Shown piece after piece: positions 45,219 to 55,079 of a stretch of DNA of 64,000 nt. This stretch comes from Caldicellulosiruptor saccharolyticus DSM 8903 (GTDB lineage Bacteria > Bacillota > Thermoanaerobacteria > Caldicellulosiruptorales > Caldicellulosiruptoraceae). The translations under genes and the position numbers were made by a program. The stretch lies in assembly GCF_000016545.1 (NCBI RefSeq), contig NC_009437.1:2382501-2446500 (forward strand), written 5' to 3'. The notes below the pieces were generated by a model that worked only from the letters and a program-made list of their open reading frames with translations, was not told the DNA's origin and did no database searches. The stretch's first letter is position 1, and every line of letters begins with the position of its first letter.

Positions 45219-46097
45219 GGTAATAGTCTTTGATTTTTCAATCTCACACTCATCACAAAAATGAATTCTCTGTTCAAATACAAGAGAAAGTATCTCTAAA
45301 ATATCCTGAGAAAGATTGGCGCTGCAATGTCTGTGAAAGATAATTTGCTGGGGAGAAAGAGATATTAATCTGCTGAGCAATATATCATCTTTGCTAAGAT
45401 TTAACTTCAAATTTTTTGATAACATTTCAAAAAACTCATTTTTTACCTCTTTAAGTTCTTTGTCATATAGAATATACGCTTTTTCATCAGGAACTATGTG
45501 GACTAAATCTATTTTTGTATTTTGGAGATCTAAAAAGTATTTCAATAAGTTTATAAACTGGATATATTCTCTTTCTAAAAAGTACTTGCTTGCTGCATCT
45601 TCAATGATATTGTTTATAACCTTAAGATATTCTTTTAACCTAAATGTTAAAAAGCCTTCAAAATTAAATTCAAAGTTGTTATCAAGAAAGTCTAAAACCT
45701 TTTTAATAATCTCATATCTAATATTCGAAAATCCGCTGCTTTCAATTATTTCATTCATTTTTTTTCTACTTTCAAGCAAAATCTTTTCTTTTTCTATACC
45801 ATCTAAAAAGTAGTAGTTTTCCTCTACTAATTTACAAATCAGCTTTTCTTTTGTATAGTCAATTATCACATTGCACAGAGCTGCAGCAATGAAATATTTT
45901 ATTCTTTCATATGTGTATAAATCAAGGTTTCTCTTTATCTCCTCATCATTCAAAAATATCCCATAAAAAGTTATTTCTCCACTCTGCCCTTGTTCTATTG
46001 AGAGCCCTTTTATATTTTCTAATTCATCAAATTGTTTTTTTAATCTACTATATACAAAGAAAGGTTCTTCTGCCACTCCCAAACTCAATATTTGCAT
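45204..46097 (-). CDS. YtxC-like sporulation protein
   Basis: About 297 residues, mainly helical. ILDFLDN-like text and FNFEGFLTFRLKEYLKVIN near residue 150 match the conserved centre of the putative sporulation protein YtxC. A cysteine pair at the end (FCDECE) is present. The ATG at 46097 is preferred over a GTG nine bases upstream. Function in spore formation is only predicted in the family. Confidence 0.72.
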   Translation of the reverse strand: MQILSLGVAEEPFFVYSRLKKQFDELENIKGLSIEQGQSGEITFYGIFLNDEEIKRNLDLYTYERIKYFIAAALCNVIIDYTKEKLICKLVEENYYFLDGIEKEKILLESRKKMNEIIESSGFSNIRYEIIKKVLDFLDNNFEFNFEGFLTFRLKEYLKVINNIIEDAASKYFLEREYIQFINLLKYFLDLQNTKIDLVHIVPDEKAYILYDKELKEVKNEFFEMLSKNLKLNLSKDDILLSRLISLSPQQIIFHRHCSANLSQDILEILSLVFEQRIHFCDECEIEKSKTITKSEE

Positions 46098-46185
46098 CCT
46101 TTTCACATCCCTGAATAATATTCTTTGAGTAAAGGGACTATAATAAATATACCCTCAAAAATTCTTTTTAAGTATGCTCTTTTTG

Positions 46186-46938
46186 TTACTGCTGACACAA
46201 AGGAATGATCGAACCTATATCTGAAAGCTCAAAGCCTTCTACACACAAGCATTCAATTTTATATTTATTTAGAAATTCTTTAATCTTGCTATAATCTGGA
46301 TGCTTTGATATATCACCATTGAAAATTAAAACATCTTTGTCAATTAATCCTCCACAACCACCAATAAATCCATAATTTAGACCCTCTAATTTTATAAATC
46401 CGGGTACTATCAAAAGTGCATCTATGTTATTTTCAAGAGCTTTTTTGTAAATTTTCTTGTCTGAGGTTATAATCGCCCTTTCGTTTATAATTAATATCGA
46501 ACACTTTGAATATCCTTGGTTTACATGTATTTTCCTTAAGTTATCTTTTTCAATGTACTTTAAAATAATTTTATCAGTAAATCTGAAATTGTGAAAGACG
46601 AAGTTACCAATCCTTGCTAAATTATAGCCAATGTCCCCAGGATACTTTTTAGATACATTCCTCTCACCAAATATTATATTGAATCCCAATTTACAAAGTT
46701 CGTCTGTAGTTTTCTTTGGTGAGTTGGGAGCGGCAAATATTAGATTATCTTCATAGTGAAAATAAAATATGTCTGGATGAGAAGAAATGGCATTATATAC
46801 ATCATTTGATTCTTCGCAAAAAATTGCTTCAATCTTTAAATCTTCTAAGATATAGACTGTCTTATCATAAGCTCTTTTATCAATCAAAACATGGGTAACT
46901 TTTTTACTTGGCAAATAAGGAAATTTTAGATATCTCAA
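46186..46938 (-). CDS. DUF6873-like protein (predicted GME fold)
   Basis: 250 residues. SKKYPGDIGYNLARIGNFVF, NQGYSKCSILIINERAIITSD and GFIGGCGGLIDKDVLIFNGD resemble proteins annotated as DUF6873 with a guanidino-modifying-enzyme-type fold. Cys residues lie in GYSKCSI and GGCGG. No catalytic assignment is safe. Its ATG overlaps the ECF S-component stop by four bases, so it is translationally coupled to a vitamin-type transporter subunit and may act on its substrate. Confidence 0.6.
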   Translation of the reverse strand: MRYLKFPYLPSKKVTHVLIDKRAYDKTVYILEDLKIEAIFCEESNDVYNAISSHPDIFYFHYEDNLIFAAPNSPKKTTDELCKLGFNIIFGERNVSKKYPGDIGYNLARIGNFVFHNFRFTDKIILKYIEKDNLRKIHVNQGYSKCSILIINERAIITSDKKIYKKALENNIDALLIVPGFIKLEGLNYGFIGGCGGLIDKDVLIFNGDISKHPDYSKIKEFLNKYKIECLCVEGFELSDIGSIIPLCQQ

Positions 46939-47489
46939 GTTCTCATCTTCCCAATAAATTTATTCTTATAAAGGGGCACAATTAATACTATAGCAATTAC
47001 AGCTGACAATATCCCTTGCAACAAATTAAACGGAAGATTTACAAGCGCCGTTTTAAATCCAAACTGCAGGTCCCTATTAACATTTAATGCTGATGACACA
47101 TATTTTAACACAAAAGCTTCTGACAAAAAATAACCAAATGCCATCCAAATACCACTGAGTACGGTTGCTACAATAAAACCAAGATTTGGTTTTTTACCTT
47201 TTTCTAACTTTTCAAATATAAGACCACATATGTACCCTTCCAATCCTTTAATGAGAAATGTAAATGGAGCATAGACTAAATAACCAGAAGCTATATCTGA
47301 AAGAGCAGAACCAAAAGAACCCGATAAAAACCCTACTCCCTTGCCAAACAAAATAGATGCAAGCATAATAATAACATCACCGATATTAAAGTAGCCTGTT
47401 AGCAACGGTATTTTAATTGTAAAGGTTAACACAAAAACAGCTGCTATCAATATTCCTGAAAATATCCAAAACTTCGTTTTCTTGTCCAT
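46935..47489 (-). CDS. ECF transporter substrate-binding (S) component
   Basis: 184 residues with about six membrane segments. The early segment KFWIFSGILIAAVFVLTFTI and the loop GYFNIGDVIIMLASILFGKG are usual for S components. It needs the shared EcfA/A'/T module, which is not in the window. The substrate (often a vitamin) cannot be told. A near-palindrome TTGCATCGATACAA at 47567-47580 lies about 80 bp upstream. Confidence 0.8.
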   Translation of the reverse strand: MDKKTKFWIFSGILIAAVFVLTFTIKIPLLTGYFNIGDVIIMLASILFGKGVGFLSGSFGSALSDIASGYLVYAPFTFLIKGLEGYICGLIFEKLEKGKKPNLGFIVATVLSGIWMAFGYFLSEAFVLKYVSSALNVNRDLQFGFKTALVNLPFNLLQGILSAVIAIVLIVPLYKNKFIGKMRT

Positions 47490-47566
47490 AATCTCACCTC
47501 AAATTAACAATTTTTCTACAATAATTTTACATTATAAAAAGTAAAAATCAAAATATCGGTTGCCAA

Positions 47567-47580
47567 TTGCATCGATACAA
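47567..47580. promoter_or_regulatory. Near-palindromic site upstream of the ECF gene
   Basis: TTGCATCGATACAA, an inverted repeat with one mismatched pair. It sits between the punA terminator and the ECF S-component gene and could be an operator. The regulator is unknown. Confidence 0.3.
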
Positions 47581-47596
47581 TATACAAAACAAAAAG

Positions 47597-47627
47597 TCCT
47601 ACACCGCTTTTAGTTTGCGATGTAGGA
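47597..47627 (-). terminator. Terminator of the nucleoside salvage operon
   Basis: TCCTACACCGC (47597-47607) pairs with GCGATGTAGGA (47617-47627), 9-nt loop. On the minus strand a T-rich tract follows. It lies ten bases beyond the punA stop. Confidence 0.8.
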
Positions 47628-47637
47628 GCTATCTCTT

Positions 47638-48453
47638 TTACATTATCTCAATTATATCTCTAATTATTTTTATAAACTTTTCTTCAACTGCCTTTGATAC
47701 TTCAATTACCTCTTCATGAGAAAGCTTTTTGTCTAAGATTCCAGCAGCCATGTTTGTTATACACGAAATACCAAAAACCCTAATTCCCATCTGTCTTGCA
47801 GCAATGACCTCTGGAACAGTTGACATGCCAACTGCATCAGCACCCAGTATTTTGAGCATTCTTATCTCTGAAGGGGTCTCATACGAAGGCCCCTTTAAAA
47901 ACGCATACACTCCTTCTTTATAGTCAACTCCATTTTTCTTGTAAACATCCTTTGCCTTCTCAATTGTCTCTTTGTCATATGCATATGTCATGTCAAAAAA
48001 TCTTTCACCAAAATACTGAGCATCCTCACCAATTGCTGGATTTTCACCAGAAAGATTGATATGGTCTTTTATTACCATTAAATCTCCAGGTGATAAAAAT
48101 TGTGATATTCCACCTGCTGCATTTGTCACTATTAGATTCTTTACTCCAAGCAAGCCTGCCACTCTTACTCCAAACACAACCTCTTCAACCTTGTACCCCT
48201 CATAAAGATGAAATCTCCCTTGAAAAGCTAAAACTTTTCTACCTTTGACGTTACCAAATATCAAGTTCCCTTTATGTCCCTTTACCGTCGAAACAGGAAA
48301 ATGAGGAATGTCAGAATATTTTAATACAATCTTATCTTCAATTGTCTCTGCAAACTCCCCAAGGCCACTTCCCAAAATTATTGCAATCTCTGGAATTTGA
48401 GGAAGGTGACGTTGAATAAATTCAGCAGCATCTTTGACCTTTTGGTAATACAT
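47638..48453 (-). CDS. punA: Purine nucleoside phosphorylase
   Basis: 271 residues of the trimeric PNP family. IILGSGLGEFAE near residue 26, FPVSTVKGHKGN near 52 and VTNAAGGIS near 113 are the phosphate and nucleoside sites; DAVGMSTVPEVIAA near 200 and CITNMAAG near 234 follow. It converts guanosine or inosine plus phosphate to base and ribose 1-phosphate, feeding DeoB. Last gene of the nucleoside operon. Confidence 0.93.
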   Translation of the reverse strand: MYYQKVKDAAEFIQRHLPQIPEIAIILGSGLGEFAETIEDKIVLKYSDIPHFPVSTVKGHKGNLIFGNVKGRKVLAFQGRFHLYEGYKVEEVVFGVRVAGLLGVKNLIVTNAAGGISQFLSPGDLMVIKDHINLSGENPAIGEDAQYFGERFFDMTYAYDKETIEKAKDVYKKNGVDYKEGVYAFLKGPSYETPSEIRMLKILGADAVGMSTVPEVIAARQMGIRVFGISCITNMAAGILDKKLSHEEVIEVSKAVEEKFIKIIRDIIEIM

Positions 48454-48490
48454 AAAATCACCTCAATTTTTATAAAAATTCCAATTAAAA

Positions 48491-49660
48491 TTATATCAAA
48501 ATTTCTTTTAAAAAGCTCTCTCCATTTCGCAAGGTTTTAACTTTCAAATACTCAGCAACTGTCTGACCAATATCAGAAAAACTCTCCCTTACCCCAAGAT
48601 TATAACCTTTTTTAATTTTCTGACCATATATCAAGATTGGCACATGTTCACGCGAATGGTCTGTACTGGACGTTGTTGGGTCACACCCATGGTCAGCTGT
48701 AATTATAAGAATATCTTCTTTTTCAAGCTTTTCAATAATCTCAGGAAGTCTTTCATCAAACTCAAGCAAGGCCTTAGCATACCCTATTGGGTCATTTCTA
48801 TGCCCATAAAGCATGTCATAGTCTACAAGGTTAGTAAATATAAGCCCATCTTTTACCTCATCCATTGCTTGTAACGTCTTATTAATTCCATCCATATTCC
48901 CCTCTGTGTGAATGCTCATACTCAAGCCTCTTTTTGCAAATATGTCCTCAATCTTGCCAATACCTACAACTTCAAGTCCTGCTTCTTTTACATTATCAAG
49001 TAGTGTCTCATAAGGTGGCTCAACTGCAAAGTCTTTTCTGTTATAAGTTCTGACAAAACTGTTTCTGCCTTTTCCAATAAAAGGTCTTGCAATAACCCTT
49101 GCAACAAGCCATTTACCAACCAACATTTTTCTTGCTATCTCGCATATTCTATAAAGCTCATCAAGAGGAATGACATCTTCATGAGCAGCAATCTGAAATA
49201 CAGAATCTGCCGAGGTATACACAATAGGGTAGCCAGTTTTCATATGCTGTTCTCCAAGCTCTTTTATTATTTCAGTACCAGATGCCACTTTATTTCCCAG
49301 CACTTTTCTGCCAATTTGTCTTTCAAACTCTTCAATAAGTTCTTCTGGAAACCCATTAGGAAAAGTTTTAAAGGGTTCTTCCAACACAACCCCTGCTATT
49401 TCCCAATGCCCTGTAATTGTATCTTTACCTTTTGATTTTTCCTTGCTTTTGCCAAAAGCGCCAATTGGATTTGGATTCGGGGGTGTGCCTTTTATGTCTG
49501 TGATATTTCCTATTCCAAGCTTATACATATTTTTGAGCTCTATGCCACCAACAGCATAAGAAGTATTTGACAAAGTGTTGCTGCCTTCATCACCATACAG
49601 TTTAGCATCTTCAAGTTGGCCTACCCCTACACTATCAAGCACAATCAAAACCACTTTCAT
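48491..49660 (-). CDS. deoB: Phosphopentomutase
   Basis: Converts ribose 1-phosphate and deoxyribose 1-phosphate to the 5-phosphates. The start ATG at 49660 gives the usual [19 protein letters not shown]; the longer in-frame reading runs into deoC and is rejected. Metal ligands: VLDSVG at the start, EGSNTL near residue 28, and [19 protein letters not shown] near 325. Length 389 is normal. Confidence 0.95.
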   Translation of the reverse strand: MKVVLIVLDSVGVGQLEDAKLYGDEGSNTLSNTSYAVGGIELKNMYKLGIGNITDIKGTPPNPNPIGAFGKSKEKSKGKDTITGHWEIAGVVLEEPFKTFPNGFPEELIEEFERQIGRKVLGNKVASGTEIIKELGEQHMKTGYPIVYTSADSVFQIAAHEDVIPLDELYRICEIARKMLVGKWLVARVIARPFIGKGRNSFVRTYNRKDFAVEPPYETLLDNVKEAGLEVVGIGKIEDIFAKRGLSMSIHTEGNMDGINKTLQAMDEVKDGLIFTNLVDYDMLYGHRNDPIGYAKALLEFDERLPEIIEKLEKEDILIITADHGCDPTTSSTDHSREHVPILIYGQKIKKGYNLGVRESFSDIGQTVAEYLKVKTLRNGESFLKEILI

Positions 49661-49694
49661 CTTTGGATAATCTCCTTCCCAAAAATTAATTCGA

Positions 49695-50357
49695 TTAGTC
49701 CTCTGAAACAATTGCAACACCAGAACTTGTACCAATCCTGCTTGCACCTGCTTCTATCATTTCAAGTGCATCTTCATAGGTTCTAATACCGCCTGAAGCT
49801 TTTATCTTTATTTTGTCACCAACAACTTTTCTCATCAAAAGTATATCCTCATACTTGGCACCACTTTTGGAAAAGCCTGTTGAAGTCTTTACAAAATCAG
49901 CTCCTGCATCCATCACTATTTTACATGCTTCTATTTTCTGTTGGTCACTTAGCTCAGATGTTTCAATAATCACTTTTACAATCTTATTTTTATACCCCCT
50001 TGCAATATCAACAATGTTTTTTATCTCTTCGTATACATAGTCTACATTTCCTTCTAACAAAGCTCCAATATTTATAACCATGTCTATCTCATCTGCTCCA
50101 TCTTCAAATGCTTCTTTTGCTTCAAATATCTTGGTTTTCATGGAAGTTGCACCAAGTGGAAAACCTACCACAGTTGCAACTTTAACCGGTGAGTCTTTTA
50201 AATACTCCTTGCAAACCTTTACATAGTATGGATTGACACAAACTGAGGCAAAAGAATATTTGAGCGCTTCATCACAAAGCTTTTTTATGTCTGCATGAGT
50301 AGCATTTGATTTTAAAAAGGTATGATCAATAAACTTTGCTATTTCTTTTTTTGTCAT
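49695..50357 (-). CDS. deoC: Deoxyribose-phosphate aldolase
   Basis: Cleaves 2-deoxyribose 5-phosphate to glyceraldehyde 3-phosphate and acetaldehyde. [12 protein letters not shown] at the start, [11 protein letters not shown] near residue 92, the Schiff-base lysine region KVIIETSEL near 150 and DFVKTSTGF near 178 are diagnostic. 220 residues. Between pdp and deoB. Confidence 0.95.
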   Translation of the reverse strand: MTKKEIAKFIDHTFLKSNATHADIKKLCDEALKYSFASVCVNPYYVKVCKEYLKDSPVKVATVVGFPLGATSMKTKIFEAKEAFEDGADEIDMVINIGALLEGNVDYVYEEIKNIVDIARGYKNKIVKVIIETSELSDQQKIEACKIVMDAGADFVKTSTGFSKSGAKYEDILLMRKVVGDKIKIKASGGIRTYEDALEMIEAGASRIGTSSGVAIVSED

Positions 50358-50380
50358 TTCTAACCACTCCTTATAAAATC

Positions 50381-51706
50381 TTACATTTCATATATACCAT
50401 CTTTTGTTATTTTAGCAAATATGACCTTTCTCTTCTCTACATATTCTCGTGAGAACGTAAAGGCATCTTCCACATCTGATATGACCTCATTTAGTTTTCT
50501 TTCATCGTTTGCATAAATCCGCGCATAAGGCTTGCCTTTTTCAATCTTGCTACCTATCTTGCCAAACAGCTCAATTCCAACTGAGTAGTCTATGACGTCT
50601 TCTTTTTTCTGTCTACCGCTGCCAAGTTTTAAAGCAGCTATTCCAAGTTTTAACGCATCAATATCCTTTATATATAAGTCTTCTTCGCATTTCAGTTCAT
50701 AAACATATTTTGCCTGGGGTAGCAGTGAATAATCATTAACAACTTCAGGATTTCCACCTTGGTTTTGAATTATCTCTTCAAATTTTTTGAGTGCCCAGCC
50801 TTTTTCAATGCTTTCAATAAGTCTTTCTTTTGCTCTTTCTCTATCTTTCTCAACACCCGATAAAATCATCATCTCTGTTGCAAATTCAATGCAAAGGTTT
50901 CTCAAATCCTCATGTCCTCTTCCTTTTAATACTTCTATTGCTTCAATAACCTCTAAGGAATTCCCTATCATCAGTCCAAGCGGCTGATTCATATCAGTCA
51001 CATATGCCACTGTTCCCCTGCCAGCCAAATTGCCAATTTCAACCATAGTTTTGGCAAGTTCTTTTGCATCTTCGTAGCTTTTCATAAAAGCACCTTTTCC
51101 AAATTTGACATCAAGAATTATTTTATCAGCCCCTGCTGCTATCTTTTTGCTCATAATAGAGGATGCAATGAGTGGAATTGACTCAACTGTTGCTGTAACA
51201 TCTCTCAGAGCGTAAATCTTTTTGTCAGCAGGAACAAGGTCCTTCGACTGTCCAACAATTGCCGCTCCAACTCTGTTGACAGCTTCAATAAATTCATCTT
51301 TAGAAAGTTCTGTTCTAAACCCAGGGATTGATTCTAACTTGTCAATTGTGCCACCTGTGTGTGAAAGTCCTCTACCTGACATTTTAGCAACCTTTACTCC
51401 AACTGATGCTGCAAGAGGTATTAGTACAAGAGTTGTTGTGTCAGCTATCCCACCGCTTGAATGTTTGTCAACCTTTATCCCCTCTATTTTACTCAGGTCT
51501 ACCATCTCACCTGACTGAGCCATCAGCATTGTAAAAGTAGTCAGCTCTTCTTTTGACATTCCTCGAAAATAAACTGCCATCAAAAATGCTGCCATTTGAT
51601 AATCAGGAATTTCATCATTAATATACCCATTTATTAGAAACTCTAATTCATCCTTGTTAAGCTCAAACCCATCTCTCTTTTTGCGTATAATTTCAGTTAT
51701 CAACAT
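50381..51706 (-). CDS. pdp: Pyrimidine-nucleoside phosphorylase
   Basis: 441 residues. [18 protein letters not shown] near residue 82 is the phosphate site. [21 protein letters not shown] near 109 and [20 protein letters not shown] near 169 match the thymidine/pyrimidine phosphorylase family. Firmicute members usually accept uridine and thymidine. It follows xapX in the operon and feeds DeoB and DeoC. Confidence 0.93.
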   Translation of the reverse strand: MLITEIIRKKRDGFELNKDELEFLINGYINDEIPDYQMAAFLMAVYFRGMSKEELTTFTMLMAQSGEMVDLSKIEGIKVDKHSSGGIADTTTLVLIPLAASVGVKVAKMSGRGLSHTGGTIDKLESIPGFRTELSKDEFIEAVNRVGAAIVGQSKDLVPADKKIYALRDVTATVESIPLIASSIMSKKIAAGADKIILDVKFGKGAFMKSYEDAKELAKTMVEIGNLAGRGTVAYVTDMNQPLGLMIGNSLEVIEAIEVLKGRGHEDLRNLCIEFATEMMILSGVEKDRERAKERLIESIEKGWALKKFEEIIQNQGGNPEVVNDYSLLPQAKYVYELKCEEDLYIKDIDALKLGIAALKLGSGRQKKEDVIDYSVGIELFGKIGSKIEKGKPYARIYANDERKLNEVISDVEDAFTFSREYVEKRKVIFAKITKDGIYEM

Positions 51707-51739
51707 AAAAATCTCACCTTCTTATTCATCTTTAAAGAT

Positions 51740-51910
51740 TTATTTTGTAAACAATTTTAAGAGCTGCTCTATAGCAAAAGCACCTAAGAAAATCCCAAAA
51801 ATACCCGCAATACCTGCCAGAGCATTTGGTGCAGGAATAGGTAGCTTGAGAATCTTAAATATTGCTCCAACTATAAAACCTGTGAGAAGCGAAAGAAGTA
51901 TTGCCTTCAA
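51740..51910 (-). CDS. XapX-domain small membrane protein
   Basis: A 56-residue reading from a TTG codon with GGAGGG about ten bases ahead. KAILLSLLTGFIVGAIFKIL, then KLPIPAPNALAGIAGIFGIF, gives two hydrophobic segments around the PxPAPxxLAGIxGIxGI motif of the XapX family. XapX was named from a xanthosine operon and its function is unknown. It sits between cdd and pdp, so it is probably part of nucleoside uptake or salvage. Confidence 0.8.
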   Translation of the reverse strand: MKAILLSLLTGFIVGAIFKILKLPIPAPNALAGIAGIFGIFLGAFAIEQLLKLFTK

Positions 51911-51949
51911 CCTTTGTCTTCCCTCCTGAAAATCATTTTGTTCGATAAT

Positions 51950-52357
51950 TTATAAATCAAAGCCATAGGGTAAAAGCTCTTTTGCATAAGTTTCAATGAT
52001 TTTAGTCATATCATAGTTTGAAAGATATATTGTAGCATCTTTTGCAAGCTCAAGCATAACCTGCCTACACGCACCACATGGCGAAATGGGTTCATTTTGA
52101 GGGCCGATTACAAAAATAGTCTTAATATCTTTGTGGCCCTCTGAAATTGCTTTGAAAAGAGCAACTCTTTCAGCACAGATTGTCAGAGAATAGGAGGCAT
52201 TTTCAATATTACAGCCTAAATACATTTTTCCACTTTGTGTTAAAACCGCCGCCCCAACTTTAAAGTTTGAATAGGGTGCATAGGCCCTACTTTGCTGTTC
52301 TTTTGCTAAATTCAAAATACTCTTTAACGTATTATCAATCTCGGTTAAGTATTTCAT
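51950..52357 (-). CDS. cdd: Cytidine deaminase
   Basis: 135 residues. The zinc site is in TICAERVALFKAI (C-A-E, about residue 56) and SPCGACRQVMLELA (about residues 91-104). SNFKVGAAV near 27 and GCNIENASYS near 45 bind the nucleoside. Converts cytidine and deoxycytidine to the uridine forms, which Pdp then cleaves. It follows the GntR gene by four bases. Confidence 0.95.
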   Translation of the reverse strand: MKYLTEIDNTLKSILNLAKEQQSRAYAPYSNFKVGAAVLTQSGKMYLGCNIENASYSLTICAERVALFKAISEGHKDIKTIFVIGPQNEPISPCGACRQVMLELAKDATIYLSNYDMTKIIETYAKELLPYGFDL

Positions 52358-52361
52358 CTTT

Positions 52362-53093
52362 TTATACCCTCTTTCTTACAATGTAGAATCTAAACTTTTT
52401 GGGTGAAAAGAAATTTGAAGAATATAATATAGGAGTATCACTTTGGTCAAAATGTATTTGGTCAAGCAAAAGTACAACATCGTTTTTTTCAAGCTCCAAC
52501 TTTTTATATATCCCATTTTTTTCAGCAAGCATTGGAATTATATCAGAGACTGCATATGCAATATATATTCCCAAATTATCATTTAAATAGTCAAAAAGTG
52601 ACTCTCCCTTAAATTCAAATTTCTCACCAAAAAGCTTAGCAGGAAGTCTATCTATGCAGTATACAACTGGTATGTTGTCGGCAAGTCTTACACGTTCAAT
52701 TTTTATAATCTCTTCATTTTGATCAATTTTCAACATATGTGCTTCTTTTGCATTTGGGTAAGTACGTGTAATAATTACATCTTTTGTATGTGGTTGATAC
52801 CCTTGCTTTTCCATAAGTTTTGTTATGCTTTGTAGTTCTTCCATACCTGTTTGTAAAATTGGTCTTGATGCAACAAAAGTGCCTATTCCATGTTTTCTAA
52901 TAACATATCCTTCCTCCTCTAATATCCTCATTGCCTCTCGTAAAGTAGCTCGACTGACTCCGAAAAATTTCGCAAGTTCCACCTCAGACGGAAGCTTATC
53001 TCCCTCTTTGAATTTTTCTTCGATAAGGTGCTTTAACTTTCGCAACACCAATTCATACCTGGGTGGATAAACAACGCTCTCTGCACTCTCCAC
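52362..53093 (-). CDS. GntR-family regulator with UTRA domain
   Basis: 243 residues. The N-terminal winged helix has LPSEVELAKFFGVSRATLREAM (about 38-58) and YVIRKHGIGTF. The C-terminal UTRA ligand domain (about 90-240) contains IIKIERVRLADNIPVVYCIDRL. Lying inside the nucleoside operon, it probably senses a nucleoside or pentose phosphate. A perfect palindrome at the bmp promoter (59682-59700) is the best candidate operator. Confidence 0.85.
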   Translation of the reverse strand: MESAESVVYPPRYELVLRKLKHLIEEKFKEGDKLPSEVELAKFFGVSRATLREAMRILEEEGYVIRKHGIGTFVASRPILQTGMEELQSITKLMEKQGYQPHTKDVIITRTYPNAKEAHMLKIDQNEEIIKIERVRLADNIPVVYCIDRLPAKLFGEKFEFKGESLFDYLNDNLGIYIAYAVSDIIPMLAEKNGIYKKLELEKNDVVLLLDQIHFDQSDTPILYSSNFFSPKKFRFYIVRKRV

Positions 53094-53113
53094 AGTCCAC
53101 CCACTCCTTTCCC

Positions 53114-54043
53114 TTATTTTTTAGGTCTGTAAGGTATACCGTCAGCTGCCGGGGCAACGCTTTTGCCACCTATCCCAATCAATGCCAAGATTGTAACCAC
53201 ATAAGGTAACATCATAATAATGTTTTTTGAAATTGATGATTCTTGCAATGTATAGCTCAAGGCTGTTGCAAAACCAAACAAAAGTGATGCTAAGAATGAT
53301 CCAACCGGTGTCCATTTACCAAAAATCATAGCAGCTAAAGCTATATAACCTCTTCCTGACGACATCTCAGGTGAAAAACTGTTCAAAACCCCAATTGAAA
53401 GATATGCCCCACCAAGGGCTGAAAATGCTCCACCAAGAATTACACCAAGATACTTCATTTTTACAACATCTATACCAGCTGTTTCAGCAGCTTCTGGATT
53501 TTCACCAACAGCTCTTAGTCTCAGCCCAACAGTTGTCTTGAACAAAAACCACTGGCTAAGTATTATCAAAACAAACATAATATAAACCATCACATTTTGA
53601 CCACTTAGAACTTGGCCAATTATAGGAATCTTATCTATAATAGGTATCTTAACATCAGGGAGTTTTGGTGTATCAAATGGTGTTCCTTCAGGACCATATA
53701 TTGCATTGAAAAGATAAGCAGTGATGCCAGATGCAAATATGTTAAAAGCCATACCAAGGACTATTTGGTTTGCGTACATCTTTGCAGCCGCCCATGCAAA
53801 TATATATGCAACCAAAATACCTGAGATTACTCCAGCTAAAAGCCCAAGCCATGCATTGTGAAAATATGCTGAAAATGCAACAGAAACAAATGCAGAAATT
53901 AGCATTATTCCTTCCATAGAAATATTAACAACACCAGCTCGTTCAGAAAAAGTTCCGCCAATTGCCGGAAGTGCAAGTGGTACTGCCATTGCAATAGTTG
54001 ACGCCCACAAATATGGATTTGTAAAAATACTGAGTAAATTCAT
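53114..54043 (-). CDS. ABC transporter permease, nucleoside type (NupQ/YufQ-like)
   Basis: 309 residues, about eight membrane segments. The PALPAIGGTFSERAGVVNISMEG-type region near residue 20-45 and AVGENPEAAETAGIDVVKMKYLG near 180 are typical of the second permease of BMP-linked nucleoside importers. It begins one base after the stop of the first permease and precedes the GntR gene. Confidence 0.9.
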   Translation of the reverse strand: MNLLSIFTNPYLWASTIAMAVPLALPAIGGTFSERAGVVNISMEGIMLISAFVSVAFSAYFHNAWLGLLAGVISGILVAYIFAWAAAKMYANQIVLGMAFNIFASGITAYLFNAIYGPEGTPFDTPKLPDVKIPIIDKIPIIGQVLSGQNVMVYIMFVLIILSQWFLFKTTVGLRLRAVGENPEAAETAGIDVVKMKYLGVILGGAFSALGGAYLSIGVLNSFSPEMSSGRGYIALAAMIFGKWTPVGSFLASLLFGFATALSYTLQESSISKNIIMMLPYVVTILALIGIGGKSVAPAADGIPYRPKK

Positions 54044-54044
54044 T

Positions 54045-55079
54045 TTACTCTTGACCTCCTACCGGTTCCAACTTTGATTTTCTGGTTTTAATCTTTTCCA
54101 TAATAACCCTGTAAAGTTCTTCAATTGCAATAAAGAAGATTATGAGCCCTACAACAACATCAGCAAGCTGGCCAGAAATATTTGTTTGCATCTGCATCTC
54201 CTGCGCGCCTGTTGAAAGTCCTGCCAAGAAAAGTGCTGCTATCACAACACCAATTGGGTTGTTATTTGCAAGAAGCGCAACAACTATAGCAGTATAACCA
54301 TATCCTGATGTAAAGCTATCATATAGTCTGTGCTGCACACCCATTATCTGAACAGCTCCTGCAAGACCTGCAAATGCACCTGAAAGTCCCATAGCTAAAA
54401 CAAGTTTTCTCGCAACATTTATACCTGCATATCTCGCAGCTTTCATATTAAAACCTACTGCTCTGAGTTCATAACCTATTGTGGTTTTGTACATGAGAAC
54501 ATAAACCACCACAACTGCTAAAATTGCAATAAAAAGTCCACTTGACAGCTGTGTATTTGGCACTAAAATACTTAGCCTTGCACTGTCTTGAATTAGCGGC
54601 GATTGAGGTATTGTCCCCTTGTCCATCATCGGCCCGCCTTCTAATAGATAGTGGCTAAAATAGATAGCAATGTAGCTCATCATCATAGTTGTAATAACCT
54701 CATGAGCACCAGTGTAAACCTTTGCCAACCCCGGAACAAGTCCACCCCACAGTGCACCTGCTATCATAGCACAGACAATTATAAAAGGAATGTGCAGATA
54801 CCATGGAAGACCTTTTATCTGGTACCCAAGATAAGTTGCAACAATTGCACCTATCCAAAACTGTCCTTCAGCACCAATATTAAAAAGCCCCGACGAAAAT
54901 GCTATTGCAACCCCAAGGCCTGTTATTATTAGTGGTATTGCATTTGTCAACGTTGTTGCAAAGTTCATTAGATTTCCGTATGCTCCGGTAAAAAGTGCTA
55001 TGTACGCATAAATGGGATTTTGTTTTGCTGTGATTAATATCACAATCCCGCCTACAATCATTGATATAAAAATAGCCAA
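54045..55079 (-). CDS. ABC transporter permease, nucleoside type (NupP/YufP-like), 5' end displaced by an IS element
   Basis: 344 residues remain, with AVGFNMKAARYAGINVARKLV and GVAIAFSSGLFNIGAEGQFW typical of the first permease. The original N-terminus (about 16-18 residues before AIFISMIVGG) lies across the insertion at 56169-56252. The remaining frame can start from a TTG supplied by the IS end (TTGGCTATT), but no ribosome binding site precedes it. A TATAAT lies 24-30 bases upstream within the IS, with a poor -35. Translation may be weak or absent; treat as possibly inactivated. Confidence 0.75.
   Translation of the reverse strand: MAIFISMIVGGIVILITAKQNPIYAYIALFTGAYGNLMNFATTLTNAIPLIITGLGVAIAFSSGLFNIGAEGQFWIGAIVATYLGYQIKGLPWYLHIPFIIVCAMIAGALWGGLVPGLAKVYTGAHEVITTMMMSYIAIYFSHYLLEGGPMMDKGTIPQSPLIQDSARLSILVPNTQLSSGLFIAILAVVVVYVLMYKTTIGYELRAVGFNMKAARYAGINVARKLVLAMGLSGAFAGLAGAVQIMGVQHRLYDSFTSGYGYTAIVVALLANNNPIGVVIAALFLAGLSTGAQEMQMQTNISGQLADVVVGLIIFFIAIEELYRVIMEKIKTRKSKLEPVGGQE
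55066..55076. repeat. Target duplication, left copy, of the IS4-type element
   Basis: ATAAAAATAGC, identical to 56194-56204. Joining the two permease parts through one copy restores the reading frame LMPLIAIFISMIVGG. Confidence 0.85.

Noticed and set aside
49661..49747. N-terminal extension of phosphopentomutase
   Set aside because: The extra 29 codons overlap deoC and lack family sequence; the ATG at 49660 gives the normal N-terminus.
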